Of a stretch of DNA of 64,000 nt, positions 17,455 through 25,773 are shown piece by piece; within the stretch, counting starts at the first letter, position 1, and each line of letters opens with the position of its first letter. Where the stretch lies: NCBI RefSeq assembly GCF_018403265.1, contig NZ_BOSI01000002.1, positions 434,001 through 498,000 of the forward strand, given 5' to 3'. A program made the translations under genes and the position numbers. The stretch is from Paenibacillus sp. J31TS4 (GTDB taxonomy: Bacteria > Bacillota > Bacilli > Paenibacillales > NBRC-103111). The notes beneath the pieces are model-generated. The model was not told the DNA's origin and ran no database searches. It was given only the letters and a program-made list of their open reading frames with translations.

Positions 17455-18399
17455 ATGCAATACACGCAACTGGGCAGAACGGACCTGCGCATCTCGCGCA
17501 TCGGGCTTGGCACGAACGCGGTCGGCGGCCACAATCTGTTCGCCGGCCTCAAGGAAGACGAGGGCATGCAGATGGTGGAGCGCGCGCTAAGCGACGGCGT
17601 CACGTTCCTCGATACCGCGGACGTATACGGAGGGGGACGCTCGGAGGAGCTGGTCGGCCAGGTACTGACCAGACACAAGAGCCGCCGCGCCGAGATCGTA
17701 CTCGCAACCAAAGGGGGCAGGCTGAGAAGGCCGGACGGGACGCCGGCTACCAACAACGATCCGGCCTATTTGAGGAGCGCGCTTGAAACCAGTCTCCGGA
17801 GGCTGCAGACCGAGTATATCGATCTCTATTATTTGCATTATCCGGACGGAGTGACGCCGTTCGCCGAGTCGATCGGCGAGCTGACGAGGCTGCAGGAGGA
17901 AGGCAAAATCCGGGAGATCGGCCTGTCCAACGTCACGCTGGAGCAGCTGGAGGAGGCGTCACGCGCCGGGCGCATCGCCGCGCTGCAATCGCCTTACCAC
18001 ATGCTGGACCGCAGTGCGGAGCGGGAGCTGCTGCCCTACTGCGTTCGTCACGGCATCTCGTTCGTTCCTTACGGCCCGCTCGCCTTCGGCATTCTCGGCG
18101 GCCGCTATGACGAATCGTTCCGGCTCGAGGCGGGCGACTGGCGCAGCCGCGTGCCGCTGTTCGCGGAAGGAGCGTTCAAGCGGAACCTGAAAATCGTGGA
18201 GCGGCTGCGTGAGATCGCGGAAGCGAAAGGCGGCCCGATCGGCAACTTGGCGCTCGCCTGGCTGCTCGCCCAAGACGGAGTCGATGCGGTCATTCCGGGA
18301 GGAAAGCGTCCGGAGCAGGCGGCCGAGAATGCCCTTGCGGGAGACCTCGTTCTGACCCCCGAGGATCTTGCGAAGATCGAGGGAATAATAGGGCAATAA
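17455..18399 (+). CDS. aldo/keto reductase
   Basis: A 314-residue (beta/alpha)8 NADPH-dependent oxidoreductase. The catalytic tetrad is visible as D-x4-Y in FLDTADVYGGG, Lys in VLATKGG and His in YLHYPDG. The C-terminal NADP phosphate-binding motif is VIPGGKRPEQAAENAL. It resembles the YccK/IolS-type AKR11-like group that acts on aldehydes and ketones of varied origin. The ATG at 17455 follows GGGAGGGAAAGCGGATC; an earlier in-frame ATG (17407) lacks a site. A terminator follows at 18413. Confidence 0.92.
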   Translation: MQYTQLGRTDLRISRIGLGTNAVGGHNLFAGLKEDEGMQMVERALSDGVTFLDTADVYGGGRSEELVGQVLTRHKSRRAEIVLATKGGRLRRPDGTPATNNDPAYLRSALETSLRRLQTEYIDLYYLHYPDGVTPFAESIGELTRLQEEGKIREIGLSNVTLEQLEEASRAGRIAALQSPYHMLDRSAERELLPYCVRHGISFVPYGPLAFGILGGRYDESFRLEAGDWRSRVPLFAEGAFKRNLKIVERLREIAEAKGGPIGNLALAWLLAQDGVDAVIPGGKRPEQAAENALAGDLVLTPEDLAKIEGIIGQ

Positions 18400-18412
18400 T
18401 TTTTTTGGGAGG

Positions 18413-18436
18413 GGGCCGTATCGATTCGGCCCTTTT
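18413..18436 (+). terminator. terminator after the aldo/keto reductase
   Basis: GGGCCG (18413-18418) pairs with CGGCCC (18427-18432) around TATCGATT, followed by TTTT. Confidence 0.7.
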
Positions 18437-18484
18437 ATTCGTATCTATAAGGAGTTTATCAAACACCGAAGGGAGGAGCCGCCG

Positions 18485-19366
18485 ATGAGCGTGGCCGTGC
18501 AGCAAGCGTCCGGCAAAACAGCCCAGGGAGACCGGTTTGCTTCTTTGATCGAGCCGTACCGTCCGGTGCTCTCCGCCTACTGCCGCTCGCTGACCCGATC
18601 GGCGTGGGAAGGGGACGATTTGGCGCAGGACACTTGGCTGAAGGCTTACCTGATGCATCTGCGCCAGCCGGGCCGGCAGGAGATGTCGCGGACGTATCTG
18701 TTCCGCATCGCCTTGCGCACATGGATCGACCGGTGCCGGAGGGAGCAGGCCGGCAGAGACCGTCTCGAGGAGCTGGCGCATCGGCAGCCCGGGACATCCT
18801 CCGGACTGCTCGAGGAATACGTCGCAATGGAGTCGCTGGTCGCGCTCCTGCCGCCCCGGCAGCTCGTCGCCTACCTGCTCGTCGAACTGCTCCGCTATTC
18901 CGCCGGAGAGGCCGCCGTCCTGACGGGCTCCACCGAAGGAGCCGTCAAGGCCTGTCTGCACCGTGCCCGGCGGCGGCTGGAGAGCTTGCGTCAACCAGCG
19001 CAGGCCGGCGAGAGCGAAGGCGGTCAGCCGCCCGTCGATATGGGAAGCCATGTTGACGAGCGCCTGGTCTATGCTTACCTGCGGGCGTTCGTCGACCAGG
19101 ATGCCGAGGCGCTCGTCCGGCTGCTGAATGAGGGAGGCCCGGACGATGCTCCGCCAGCCGTTCTCGGCCGCAAGGCGGCAGGGGCCAAGGCGGCGTCCTC
19201 GATAACCGAGGAGGACGGTGCTGTCGATCGTTCCGGCGCGGGCGAGGAAGCTTCTGTGCGCTCCGCGGGCCTGGCGAATCGTGTTCGCAGCCGGACAGTA
19301 TGCGGACCCGGCGCGCGGCTTTCCCTCCCCGGTGGCGCTCCGTCCTGTTGGGCGGCAGCCGCATAG
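18485..19366 (+). CDS. ECF-like RNA polymerase sigma factor with C-terminal extension
   Basis: A 293-residue protein. The sigma-2 region spans about residues 18-88, with the core-binding and -10 recognition segment WEGDDLAQDTWLKAYLMH and FRIALRTWIDRCRRE. Sigma-4 follows at about 115-165 (ALLPPRQLVAYLLVELLRY, then TEGAVKACLHRARRRL). After that comes DERLVYAYLRAFVDQDAEALVRLL, the beginning of a SnoaL/NTF2-like regulatory domain as in ECF41-type sigmas. The rest is low-complexity and does not look like that domain. A +1 frame continues from 19206 to 19403, so a frameshift in the tail is possible. No anti-sigma gene is adjacent. The ATG has AGGGAGGAGCCGCCG before it. Confidence 0.8.
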   Translation: MSVAVQQASGKTAQGDRFASLIEPYRPVLSAYCRSLTRSAWEGDDLAQDTWLKAYLMHLRQPGRQEMSRTYLFRIALRTWIDRCRREQAGRDRLEELAHRQPGTSSGLLEEYVAMESLVALLPPRQLVAYLLVELLRYSAGEAAVLTGSTEGAVKACLHRARRRLESLRQPAQAGESEGGQPPVDMGSHVDERLVYAYLRAFVDQDAEALVRLLNEGGPDDAPPAVLGRKAAGAKAASSITEEDGAVDRSGAGEEASVRSAGLANRVRSRTVCGPGARLSLPGGAPSCWAAAA

Positions 19367-19399
19367 ACTCATTCTTGATCCAAGAAGGAGGATAAGCGG

Positions 19400-19981
19400 A
19401 TGAGCAGTTATATTCCTTATGTGGTGGAGCCGACCGGTCACGGAGAAAGGTCGTACGATATTTATTCACGGCTGCTGAAGGACCGAATCGTGTTCCTTGG
19501 CTCCGCCATCGACGACCAGGTGGCCAACAGCATTATCGCCCAGCTGCTGTTTTTGACGTCGGTCGACCCCGACAAAGATATTCACCTGTATATCAACAGC
19601 CCTGGAGGCTCGACAACCGCGGGCTTCGCGATCTACGACACGATGCGGCATATCAAGCCGGATGTGCAGACGATGTGCGTCGGGTTCGCCGCGTCGTTCG
19701 CCGCCATTCTGCTGCTGGCGGGGACGCCGGGCAAGCGTCTCGCCCTGCCGAACAGCGAGATCATGATTCACCAGCCGCATGGCGGCGTCCAGGGGCAGGC
19801 CAGTGACATTGCGATCAGCGCCCGGCGGATCGTGAACATCCGCGAGCGGCTGAACCGCATCGCGGCGGACTGTACAGGGCAGCCGCTTGAGAAGGTCGAG
19901 AAGGATATGGACCGCGACTATTTTATGAACGCGGATGAAGCCAAGGAATACGGCATCATCGACCAGGTGATCCGCCCGTAG
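19400..19981 (+). CDS. clpP: ClpP-family serine protease, paralogue with variant active-site motif
   Basis: A 193-residue ClpP proteolytic subunit. The triad is present: Ser in [13 protein letters not shown], His in [13 protein letters not shown] and Asp in [19 protein letters not shown]. The usual G-M-A-A-S-M-G around the serine is G-F-A-A-S-F-A here, which marks a paralogue rather than the housekeeping ClpP. It would form tetradecameric chambers with a Clp ATPase, but none is encoded here. The start has an ideal AAGAAGGAGGATAAGCGG site. It lies 33 bases after the sigma-factor stop, so the two are probably one operon. Confidence 0.9.
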   Translation: MSSYIPYVVEPTGHGERSYDIYSRLLKDRIVFLGSAIDDQVANSIIAQLLFLTSVDPDKDIHLYINSPGGSTTAGFAIYDTMRHIKPDVQTMCVGFAASFAAILLLAGTPGKRLALPNSEIMIHQPHGGVQGQASDIAISARRIVNIRERLNRIAADCTGQPLEKVEKDMDRDYFMNADEAKEYGIIDQVIRP

Positions 19982-20176
19982 CGGGATGGCGGCCTCGAAG
20001 ACCCGCCTGCCGGAATTCTGTCTTCGGCGTCCCGGCGGGCCACCAGCCGACTGCAGCCGTCAGCCGCGAAGCTCACCTGGCAGGACCGGATCTCGAAGGA
20101 AACGGCGATCCTGTCTGATCTGCCGATCGCCGCCGGATGTCAAGTCGGCATCCGTGCCGCATGGATTGTCTACCAG

Positions 20177-20213
20177 CCCTTTCTTTTGCTCCCGGAGCGA
20201 AGAAAGGGTTTTT
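20177..20213 (+). terminator. terminator after clpP
   Basis: CCCTTTCTT and GCTCC pair with GGAGC and AAGAAAGGG, followed by five T. The 195 bases between the clpP stop and this hairpin show no gene or motif. Confidence 0.8.
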
Positions 20214-20249
20214 CATTCTTCGTCTCCCGGAGCGGAGAAAGGGTTTTTT
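20189..20249 (+). repeat. duplicated terminator half
   Basis: The segment CTCCCGGAGCG-AAGAAAGGG-T5 (20189-20214) recurs almost unchanged at 20224-20249 with a six-T tail. The second copy can pair with the same upstream CCCTTT arm, so the two compete or act in series. Confidence 0.7.
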
Positions 20250-20282
20250 CCTACAGAGGGGACTAGGTTGGAAAAATAGGGA

Positions 20283-20311
20283 TGGACAAAACGCGGGACT
20301 GCCTATACTAT
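20283..20311 (+). promoter_or_regulatory. probable promoter of the cobalamin-riboswitch transcript
   Basis: TGGACA (20283-20288) lies 17 bases before TACTAT (20306-20311), overlapping a better TATACT (20304-20309) at 15 bases. It is 53 bases upstream of the aptamer. Confidence 0.42.
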
Positions 20312-20363
20312 AGACTCTATTGCCGGCGTACGCCGGGGGAACGACAATCGAATACGCGAGAGA

Positions 20364-20530
20364 CAAGGTGCAAGCATCCGACGGATGCTAGCTTAATAGG
20401 GAAGTCCGGTATAAGCCGGCGCGGTCCCGCCACTGTAGATGCAGAGCGACTCTTCCTATGCCACTGTGCTGGTTTCAGTAACGGGAAGGCGAAGAGAAGC
20501 GAAGACGCATGAGCCAGGAGACCTGCCTTG
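20364..20530 (+). ncRNA. cobalamin riboswitch (B12 element)
   Basis: The aptamer is recognisable by the AATAGGGAAGTCCGGT core (about 20395-20410), the AAGCCGGCGCGGTCCCGCC segment after it, the GGGAAGGCGAAG stretch, and the 3' B12 box GAGCCAGGAGACCTGCC (20511-20527). P1 is closed by CAAGG (20364-20368) and CCTTG (20526-20530). Adenosylcobalamin-class elements fold a kissing loop that blocks expression when B12 is plentiful. Here a terminator (20645-20677) follows, so control is probably by premature termination. It governs the downstream surface protein, lipoprotein and ECF transporter, assigning them to corrinoid uptake. Confidence 0.95.
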
Positions 20531-20644
20531 CCTCTCTCCAGTTTCTAATTCTTCGGGGGGTGGGAATGGAAACGGCGCAGCCGGACTGCATATCTTTGGT
20601 ACCGGCCGTCTATTCAATGCGGACAAGCGATGCTAGGAAGAACC

Positions 20645-20677
20645 GATCACCCTTTTGCTGAGGGTGGTCTTTTTTTG
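20645..20677 (+). terminator. riboswitch expression-platform terminator
   Basis: GATCACCCT (20645-20653) pairs with AGGGTGGTC (20661-20669) around TTTGCTG, followed by eight T. It sits between the aptamer and the first gene, with no gene between, as expected for attenuation. Confidence 0.82.
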
Positions 20678-20763
20678 TTTGCCGGACAATCGGCGGTGCG
20701 CATCGCATACTCACAGATCAGAACAGAACAGAACGGGAAGCAGGAGAAAGGGGAAAAAGAAAC

Positions 20764-23700
20764 GTGGGCATTCACACTAGAGTCAAACGGCTGCTCGCCG
20801 TCTGGCTGTCGGCCGTATTGGCCATCACCTTGCTGGGAGGTACGTTCGCGCGGCCGGTTCCGGCCCTCGCTGAGGCGGCTCTCGCAGCGGAAGTCACGGT
20901 GACGGAGGCCATTTATGAAGCGGGCAAGCGGATTCTGGCCGACGGGGTCCGGTCGGAATGGCAGGCGGTCGGTCTGGCCAAGGCCGGACAGACCGTGCCG
21001 GACAGCTATGTCACAGGGCTGGAGGAGCGCATTCGGGCGGCGGACGGCACCTTCCGGCTCGTCACCGATTACGCCCGCCTGTCGCTCGGCATCGCCGCGG
21101 TCGGAGGCAAGGCGGACTCATTCGCCGGCTATAATCTGATCGAGCGGATCTACTCGAACGAGAAGATGCTGAACCAAGGGCTGAACGGTCCGATCTACGC
21201 GCTGCTTGCGCTGGATTCCGGCGACTATGCCATACCGGAGGGAGCGGCCTGGAGCCGGGACAAGCTCGTCGCGGAGCTGATCGCCAAGCAAAACGAGGAC
21301 GGGGGCTTTTCCCTGGGTGCCTGGGCAAGCGATCCGGATATGACCTCGATCGCTCTCACGGCGCTGGCTCCGTATGCGGACAAGCCGGAAGCGAAGACGG
21401 CGGGAGAGCGCGCGGTCGCCTGGCTGGCCGCCAGCCAGCAGCCTCACGGCGGCTTCAGCTCCATGGGGATGGACAGCAGTGAGAGCGTAGCGCAGGCGAT
21501 CATCGCCCTGACGGCGAACGGCATCGATCCGACTGGGGAGCGCTTCACCAAGGGCGGCGTTCATCTCATCACCAAGCTGCTCAGCTTCCAGCAGGCGGAC
21601 GGCGGCTTCGCTCATGTGCTGCCGGGCGGCTCGAATGGCATGGCGACCGAGCAGGCGTATCTGGCGCTCGTCGCTTATGATCTGTTCACCAAGGGCGAGG
21701 GCGGTCTGTACCGCTTCGCACCCGCCGCGCCGGAGCCGGGACCCGATCCGGGCCCGACGCCGAATCCCGATCCGGCACCGGCTCCGGTCAAGGCAGAGGT
21801 GGTCGTTGAAGGGCCGCAGGAGCCCGTCGCCGAAGGTGCCGTGGAAGCAGCCACGGCGATGGACGCTCTCGTCGAGCTGGGGAAGGCCAAAGGAATTGAG
21901 ATCGGCATTACGGAAGCTTCGTTCGGCAAGTATGTGCACGGGATCGGTTCGATCCCGAGCGGACTCTACGGCGGCTACGACGGCTGGATGTTCGCGGTGG
22001 AGAGAGACGGCCAGTGGGAGATCCCGTCCGTCGGCATGGCGGATTACGCGCTTCGCCAAGGCGACCGCGTCCTTGTCTATTACGGAGGAGACGGAACGGA
22101 GCTGACCACGGTCGTAGCCTCCGCCCCAGAGACGCCGGCATCCGGCGAGAGGTTCGTCGTCTCGGTTAAGAAAGCTGCCATGGACTGGTCGACCGGGCAG
22201 CTCGTAGAGGGCCCGGCCGCCGGGGTCCAGGTAACGGCAACCGGAACGGAGCCGGCAACCGCCTCCTATTCGCAGTCGGCCGTAACGGATGCCGAGGGGA
22301 ACGCTTCGCTGGGAGGCGATCTGCCGGCCGGAGCCTATCGCCTGACGGCAACCGGCTATGTGGAAGGCGACGCACCGACCATCGTCCGTTCAACCCGTGC
22401 GCTGACTATCGCCGCGGCACCGAGCAGCGGCGGAGGCTCCGGGGGAGGTCCGGTCACGCCGCCGGCGGCCAAGACGGTTACGCTCTCGGTGACGGGCGAC
22501 AGCTCGGCCGGTATTCTGCTGCCGTCTACGATCGTCACGCTGCAGACGGGAGATACGGCATACAGCGTGCTGGCCCGCCAGCTGGGCGGCCGGGTTGTCG
22601 CCAGCGGGTCCGGCGGGTCCGTCTACGTGCAGGCGATCGACGGCCTCGCCCAATTCGACCGAGGGCCGCAGAGCGGCTGGATGTTCTCGGTCAACGGTGT
22701 CTTCCCCACCGTCAGCGCGGGAAGCTACGTGCTTAAGGAAAACGATTCCGTGGCGTGGCGGTACACGCTCGATCTGGGCAAGGATCTCGGTGCCGGCGGG
22801 TCGACCGGAGGCTCCGTCGGAGGCGGCGCAGCGGGCGGAGGCGGAGGATCGGCTCCTTCCGGACTTGCGCAGCTGGATCGGGATATCGACGGGCTGGCGG
22901 TAAAGCCGGACAACAAGCTTCCGCTTGGCAGCGCAGGCACCGCGACGGCCGTCCGCAACGCCGACAAGCGCATGTCGGCCGCACGGGCAGAGGAGCTGCG
23001 CAAGGAGCTCGCCGCGAACCGGGCGGAGCTGGAAGGGACGGCGTCGATCTCCGGGGAGACCACGCTGCGGGACGGCAAGGAAGAGCTCAAGCTGGTCATT
23101 CCGGCTACGGCCGTCCGCCAGCCGGTCAAGCTGACCGGCCGGGAGGAGACTACCTCGATGGCCGGTCTCGTGTCCGGGCTGTATGAGCTCGGACCGACCG
23201 GAACGGTTTTTGAAACGCCCGTCTATCTGTCCATCCGCGTGCCGGTCACGACCGCCCAGCCGTCCGACTTGACACTCGTTTGGCTGGACGAGACTTCGGG
23301 CAAATGGATTCCGATCCCTGCCGTGCTGGATGCCGAGACCGGCGTCCTGACAGGCAAGGTGACCCACTTCACCAAGTTTGCCGTCGTCGACCGTTCGGAG
23401 CTTGCGGGTGCGAGCGAAGACCGGAGGCAGCAGGTCCGGCAGGCGCTGCAGGCCGCAGTCCGTCATGTGCAAACCGGCGGCGCGCTTTCCGATTGGGAAG
23501 CGTTCGGACTGGCCCGTGCGGGCTATCCGGTTCCCGCCGCCTACCTGGCGGAAGCGGAGCGGCAGCTGAAGGAAGCCGGAGGAGAGCTCCGCAAGATTAC
23601 CGATTACGAGCGGCTGGCGCTGGCGGTTCTGGCGTCCGGCGGCGATCCCGCTTCGTTCGGAGGCATCAATCTGATCGAGCGCATTTACTCCAGCGAACGA

Positions 23701-24819
23701 ATGACCGCGCAGGGGACCAACGGTCCGGTCTTCGCCCTGCTGGCGCTCGACAGCGGCGGCTACCAGGTTCCGGATGGGGCCGCCTGGACGAGAGACAAGC
23801 TGACCGCTTGGCTCCTGGAGCAGCAGAACGCGTCCGGAGGCTTCCCTCTGGTGAAAGGCGAAGAGGACAATGCCGATCTGACCGCGATGGCGGTCGCGGC
23901 GCTAGCCCCGTATCGGGAGGCGCCGGCCGTGAAGCGCGCCGTGGACAAGGCGGTGCAGCGGCTTGCAGAGATGCAGCTTGCCTCCGGCGGCTACGCGCTC
24001 TATGACGAGCCGAACAGCGAGAGCACCGCGCAGGTACTGATTGCCTTGTCGGCACTCGGCCTTTCGCCGGACTCAGCTGCCTTTGCGAAGCCGCAGGGCG
24101 GACTCGTTGCCCGGCTGCTGAGTTACCAGAACGCGGACGGAGGCTTTGCGCATACCGCGGGCGGACCGAGCGACGAGCTGGCGACCGAGCAGGCGCTGAT
24201 GGCGCTTGCCGCGTACCAGCGGCTGCTGGACGGGCAGCCGGGGCTCTACCGGCTCGCCGATCAGGCGGAACAGGGCAAGACGCGTTACGCGGATGACGCC
24301 GACATCGCTTCCTGGGCGTCGGACGCAGTCTACCGGGCTTTTGCCGCCGGTATCATGACGGGAACCGGGGAGAACCGGTTCGAGCCGAAGCGTGAGATGA
24401 CGCGGGCGGAATTCGCCGCGATCCTGGTCCGTCTGCTCAAGCTGCCGGATGGGAACGCCGCGGAGCCGGTCTTCGCCGATGTGCAGCCGAACGACTGGTA
24501 TTTCTCCGCCGTCATGCGGGCGAAGAAGGAAGGCATCCTGCAGGGCGTAACGGACACAACCTTCGAGCCGAACCGGCCGGTCAGCCGGCAGGACATGGCG
24601 CTTATGCTCGCAAGAGCCTACGGGCTTCCGGAGACGCCTGAGCCGTCTTCGTACGAGGACCTGGCGGAGATCCGGCCGGATGCGCTGGGCGCAGTCCAGG
24701 CCGTGACGGCAGCCAAGCTGCTCGAAGGCTATAACGACCGCTATTATCCGGAGCAGGCGGTATCCCGAGAGATGGCGGCCGTGGTGGCTGTCCGTCTGCT
24801 GGACCGGAACGCGAACTAG
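20764..24819 (+). CDS. SLH-anchored transcobalamin/intrinsic-factor-like surface protein
   Basis: A 1351-residue exported protein. Domains in order: signal peptide (1 to about 42); alpha/alpha-barrel repeat domain of the prenyltransferase/squalene-cyclase-like class (about 48-316); Pro/Gly/Asp linker (320-342); DUF4430 (about 355-442); a CNA-B-like beta domain (about 462-550); a second DUF4430 (571-674); a beta-rich surface-protein domain (about 700-880); a second alpha barrel (about 890-1162); and three SLH domains (about 1174-1346) for cell-wall anchoring. The two barrels share NLIERIYS, ALLALDSG and GAAW-x-RDKL. Barrel, proline-rich linker, then a DUF4430-type domain is the layout of vertebrate intrinsic factor and transcobalamin. 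Translation starts at a GTG behind AGGAGAAAGGGG. The cobalamin riboswitch upstream supports corrinoid capture; binding itself is inferred. Confidence 0.88.
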   Translation: MGIHTRVKRLLAVWLSAVLAITLLGGTFARPVPALAEAALAAEVTVTEAIYEAGKRILADGVRSEWQAVGLAKAGQTVPDSYVTGLEERIRAADGTFRLVTDYARLSLGIAAVGGKADSFAGYNLIERIYSNEKMLNQGLNGPIYALLALDSGDYAIPEGAAWSRDKLVAELIAKQNEDGGFSLGAWASDPDMTSIALTALAPYADKPEAKTAGERAVAWLAASQQPHGGFSSMGMDSSESVAQAIIALTANGIDPTGERFTKGGVHLITKLLSFQQADGGFAHVLPGGSNGMATEQAYLALVAYDLFTKGEGGLYRFAPAAPEPGPDPGPTPNPDPAPAPVKAEVVVEGPQEPVAEGAVEAATAMDALVELGKAKGIEIGITEASFGKYVHGIGSIPSGLYGGYDGWMFAVERDGQWEIPSVGMADYALRQGDRVLVYYGGDGTELTTVVASAPETPASGERFVVSVKKAAMDWSTGQLVEGPAAGVQVTATGTEPATASYSQSAVTDAEGNASLGGDLPAGAYRLTATGYVEGDAPTIVRSTRALTIAAAPSSGGGSGGGPVTPPAAKTVTLSVTGDSSAGILLPSTIVTLQTGDTAYSVLARQLGGRVVASGSGGSVYVQAIDGLAQFDRGPQSGWMFSVNGVFPTVSAGSYVLKENDSVAWRYTLDLGKDLGAGGSTGGSVGGGAAGGGGGSAPSGLAQLDRDIDGLAVKPDNKLPLGSAGTATAVRNADKRMSAARAEELRKELAANRAELEGTASISGETTLRDGKEELKLVIPATAVRQPVKLTGREETTSMAGLVSGLYELGPTGTVFETPVYLSIRVPVTTAQPSDLTLVWLDETSGKWIPIPAVLDAETGVLTGKVTHFTKFAVVDRSELAGASEDRRQQVRQALQAAVRHVQTGGALSDWEAFGLARAGYPVPAAYLAEAERQLKEAGGELRKITDYERLALAVLASGGDPASFGGINLIERIYSSERMTAQGTNGPVFALLALDSGGYQVPDGAAWTRDKLTAWLLEQQNASGGFPLVKGEEDNADLTAMAVAALAPYREAPAVKRAVDKAVQRLAEMQLASGGYALYDEPNSESTAQVLIALSALGLSPDSAAFAKPQGGLVARLLSYQNADGGFAHTAGGPSDELATEQALMALAAYQRLLDGQPGLYRLADQAEQGKTRYADDADIASWASDAVYRAFAAGIMTGTGENRFEPKREMTRAEFAAILVRLLKLPDGNAAEPVFADVQPNDWYFSAVMRAKKEGILQGVTDTTFEPNRPVSRQDMALMLARAYGLPETPEPSSYEDLAEIRPDALGAVQAVTAAKLLEGYNDRYYPEQAVSREMAAVVAVRLLDRNAN

Positions 24820-24894
24820 ATACGACGGGCCGAAGCGCCGTACTGTCCATCCTCAAGGGGATGGCGTGCGGCGCGGACGGTCCTGACAAGCAGG

Positions 24895-24922
24895 GGAACG
24901 AAGGGCTGACCTTCGTTCCTTT
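24895..24922 (+). terminator. hairpin between the surface protein and lipoprotein genes
   Basis: GGAACGAAGG (24895-24904) pairs perfectly with CCTTCGTTCC (24910-24919), followed by only TTTG. The weak T tract suggests partial termination or mRNA processing that lowers downstream expression, not a full stop. Confidence 0.5.
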
Positions 24923-24948
24923 GCTTGCTGGAAAGGAGAGTAGAGACG

Positions 24949-25773
24949 ATGAGGAAAAAGCATATCCAGCGGCTCGCGTTGTGGCTGCTCCTGACGCTGC
25001 CGGTAATGGCGGCCGGCTGCTCCTCTCAGGAGCCGCAGGGGGCAGCGGCCGGCTCGCTGCAGACGCCTGGCCCGTCTGCCGATGCCGCGGGCGGCAGCGC
25101 GACGGCCGCCCCGCAGGCGAGCGCAGGCGGCAGCACGCCGGGCGCCCCGCAGGCGAGCGCAGGCGGCAGCACGGCGGGCGCACCGCAGGCGAGCGCAGGC
25201 AGCAGCACGGCGGGCTCACCGCAGGCGAGCGCAGTCGGCAGCACGGCGGGCGCACCGCAGGCGAGCGGGGGCGGCAGCGCGGCGGGCACCCCGCAGGCGA
25301 GTGCAGGCGGCAGCGCGGCGGGCACCCCGAAGGCAAGCGCAGGCGGCAGCGCGGCGGGCACCCCGCAGGCGAGCGGGGGCGGCAGCACGCCGGGCCCATC
25401 GCAGGCGGCCCCGGAGCCGCAGCGGCAGAGTGCGGTTCATCTGGCGATCATCGGCGATGCCGAGAACGGGACGATTCTCCCGCCTACCGCGGTCGAATGG
25501 AAGCAGGGGGACACGGTGCTGGATGTATTGAAGCGGGAGACGAGAAGCCGCCGCATCCAGCTGGAGACCAGAGGCGCAGGCGGGGCGGCGTACGTGGAGG
25601 GGATCGCCAACCTCTACGAATTCGACCGCGGCGGCAAGAGCGGCTGGATGTACCGGGTGAACGGGGAGTTCCCGAAGAAAAGCGCCGGCGGCTACCAGCT
25701 GAAGGAAGGCGACCGCGTCGAATGGCTCTACACGCTTGACCTCGGCAAGGACCTGGGGGCGCCGCAGCCATGA
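24949..25773 (+). CDS. DUF4430 (transcobalamin-like) lipoprotein on a repeat stalk
   Basis: A 274-residue lipoprotein. The signal peptide ends in the lipobox VMAAGC, with Cys24 as lipidation site. Residues 47-154 are nine copies of a 12-residue Gly/Ser/Ala/Pro repeat. Residues about 162-270 are a DUF4430 domain. It shares YEFDR/QFDRG, SGWM, VNG-x-FP and the final YTLDLGKDLG with the second DUF4430 of the surface protein. The stalk would hold the domain away from the membrane within the wall. The ATG follows GGAAAGGAGAGTAGAGACG; the stop overlaps the EcfT start. It probably delivers corrinoid to the ECF transporter encoded next, in place of a BtuF-type binding protein. Confidence 0.88.
   Translation: MRKKHIQRLALWLLLTLPVMAAGCSSQEPQGAAAGSLQTPGPSADAAGGSATAAPQASAGGSTPGAPQASAGGSTAGAPQASAGSSTAGSPQASAVGSTAGAPQASGGGSAAGTPQASAGGSAAGTPKASAGGSAAGTPQASGGGSTPGPSQAAPEPQRQSAVHLAIIGDAENGTILPPTAVEWKQGDTVLDVLKRETRSRRIQLETRGAGGAAYVEGIANLYEFDRGGKSGWMYRVNGEFPKKSAGGYQLKEGDRVEWLYTLDLGKDLGAPQP
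25087..25410 (+). repeat. nine tandem 36-bp repeats inside the lipoprotein gene
   Basis: Nine in-frame 36-base units encode variants of AGGSTAGAPQAS. Substitutions among copies are scattered (Thr/Ala, Ala/Gly, Gln/Lys). Array length is likely to vary between strains through slippage or recombination. All six frames are open here. Confidence 0.92.

Noticed and set aside
19986-20279. 97-codon frame after clpP
   Set aside because: It runs through two terminators, lacks a ribosome site and is Arg/Ser/Pro-rich; not a gene.
25087-25410. 36-bp repeats considered as a CRISPR array
   Set aside because: The repeats are directly tandem with no spacers, in frame, and encode a stalk in a lipoprotein.
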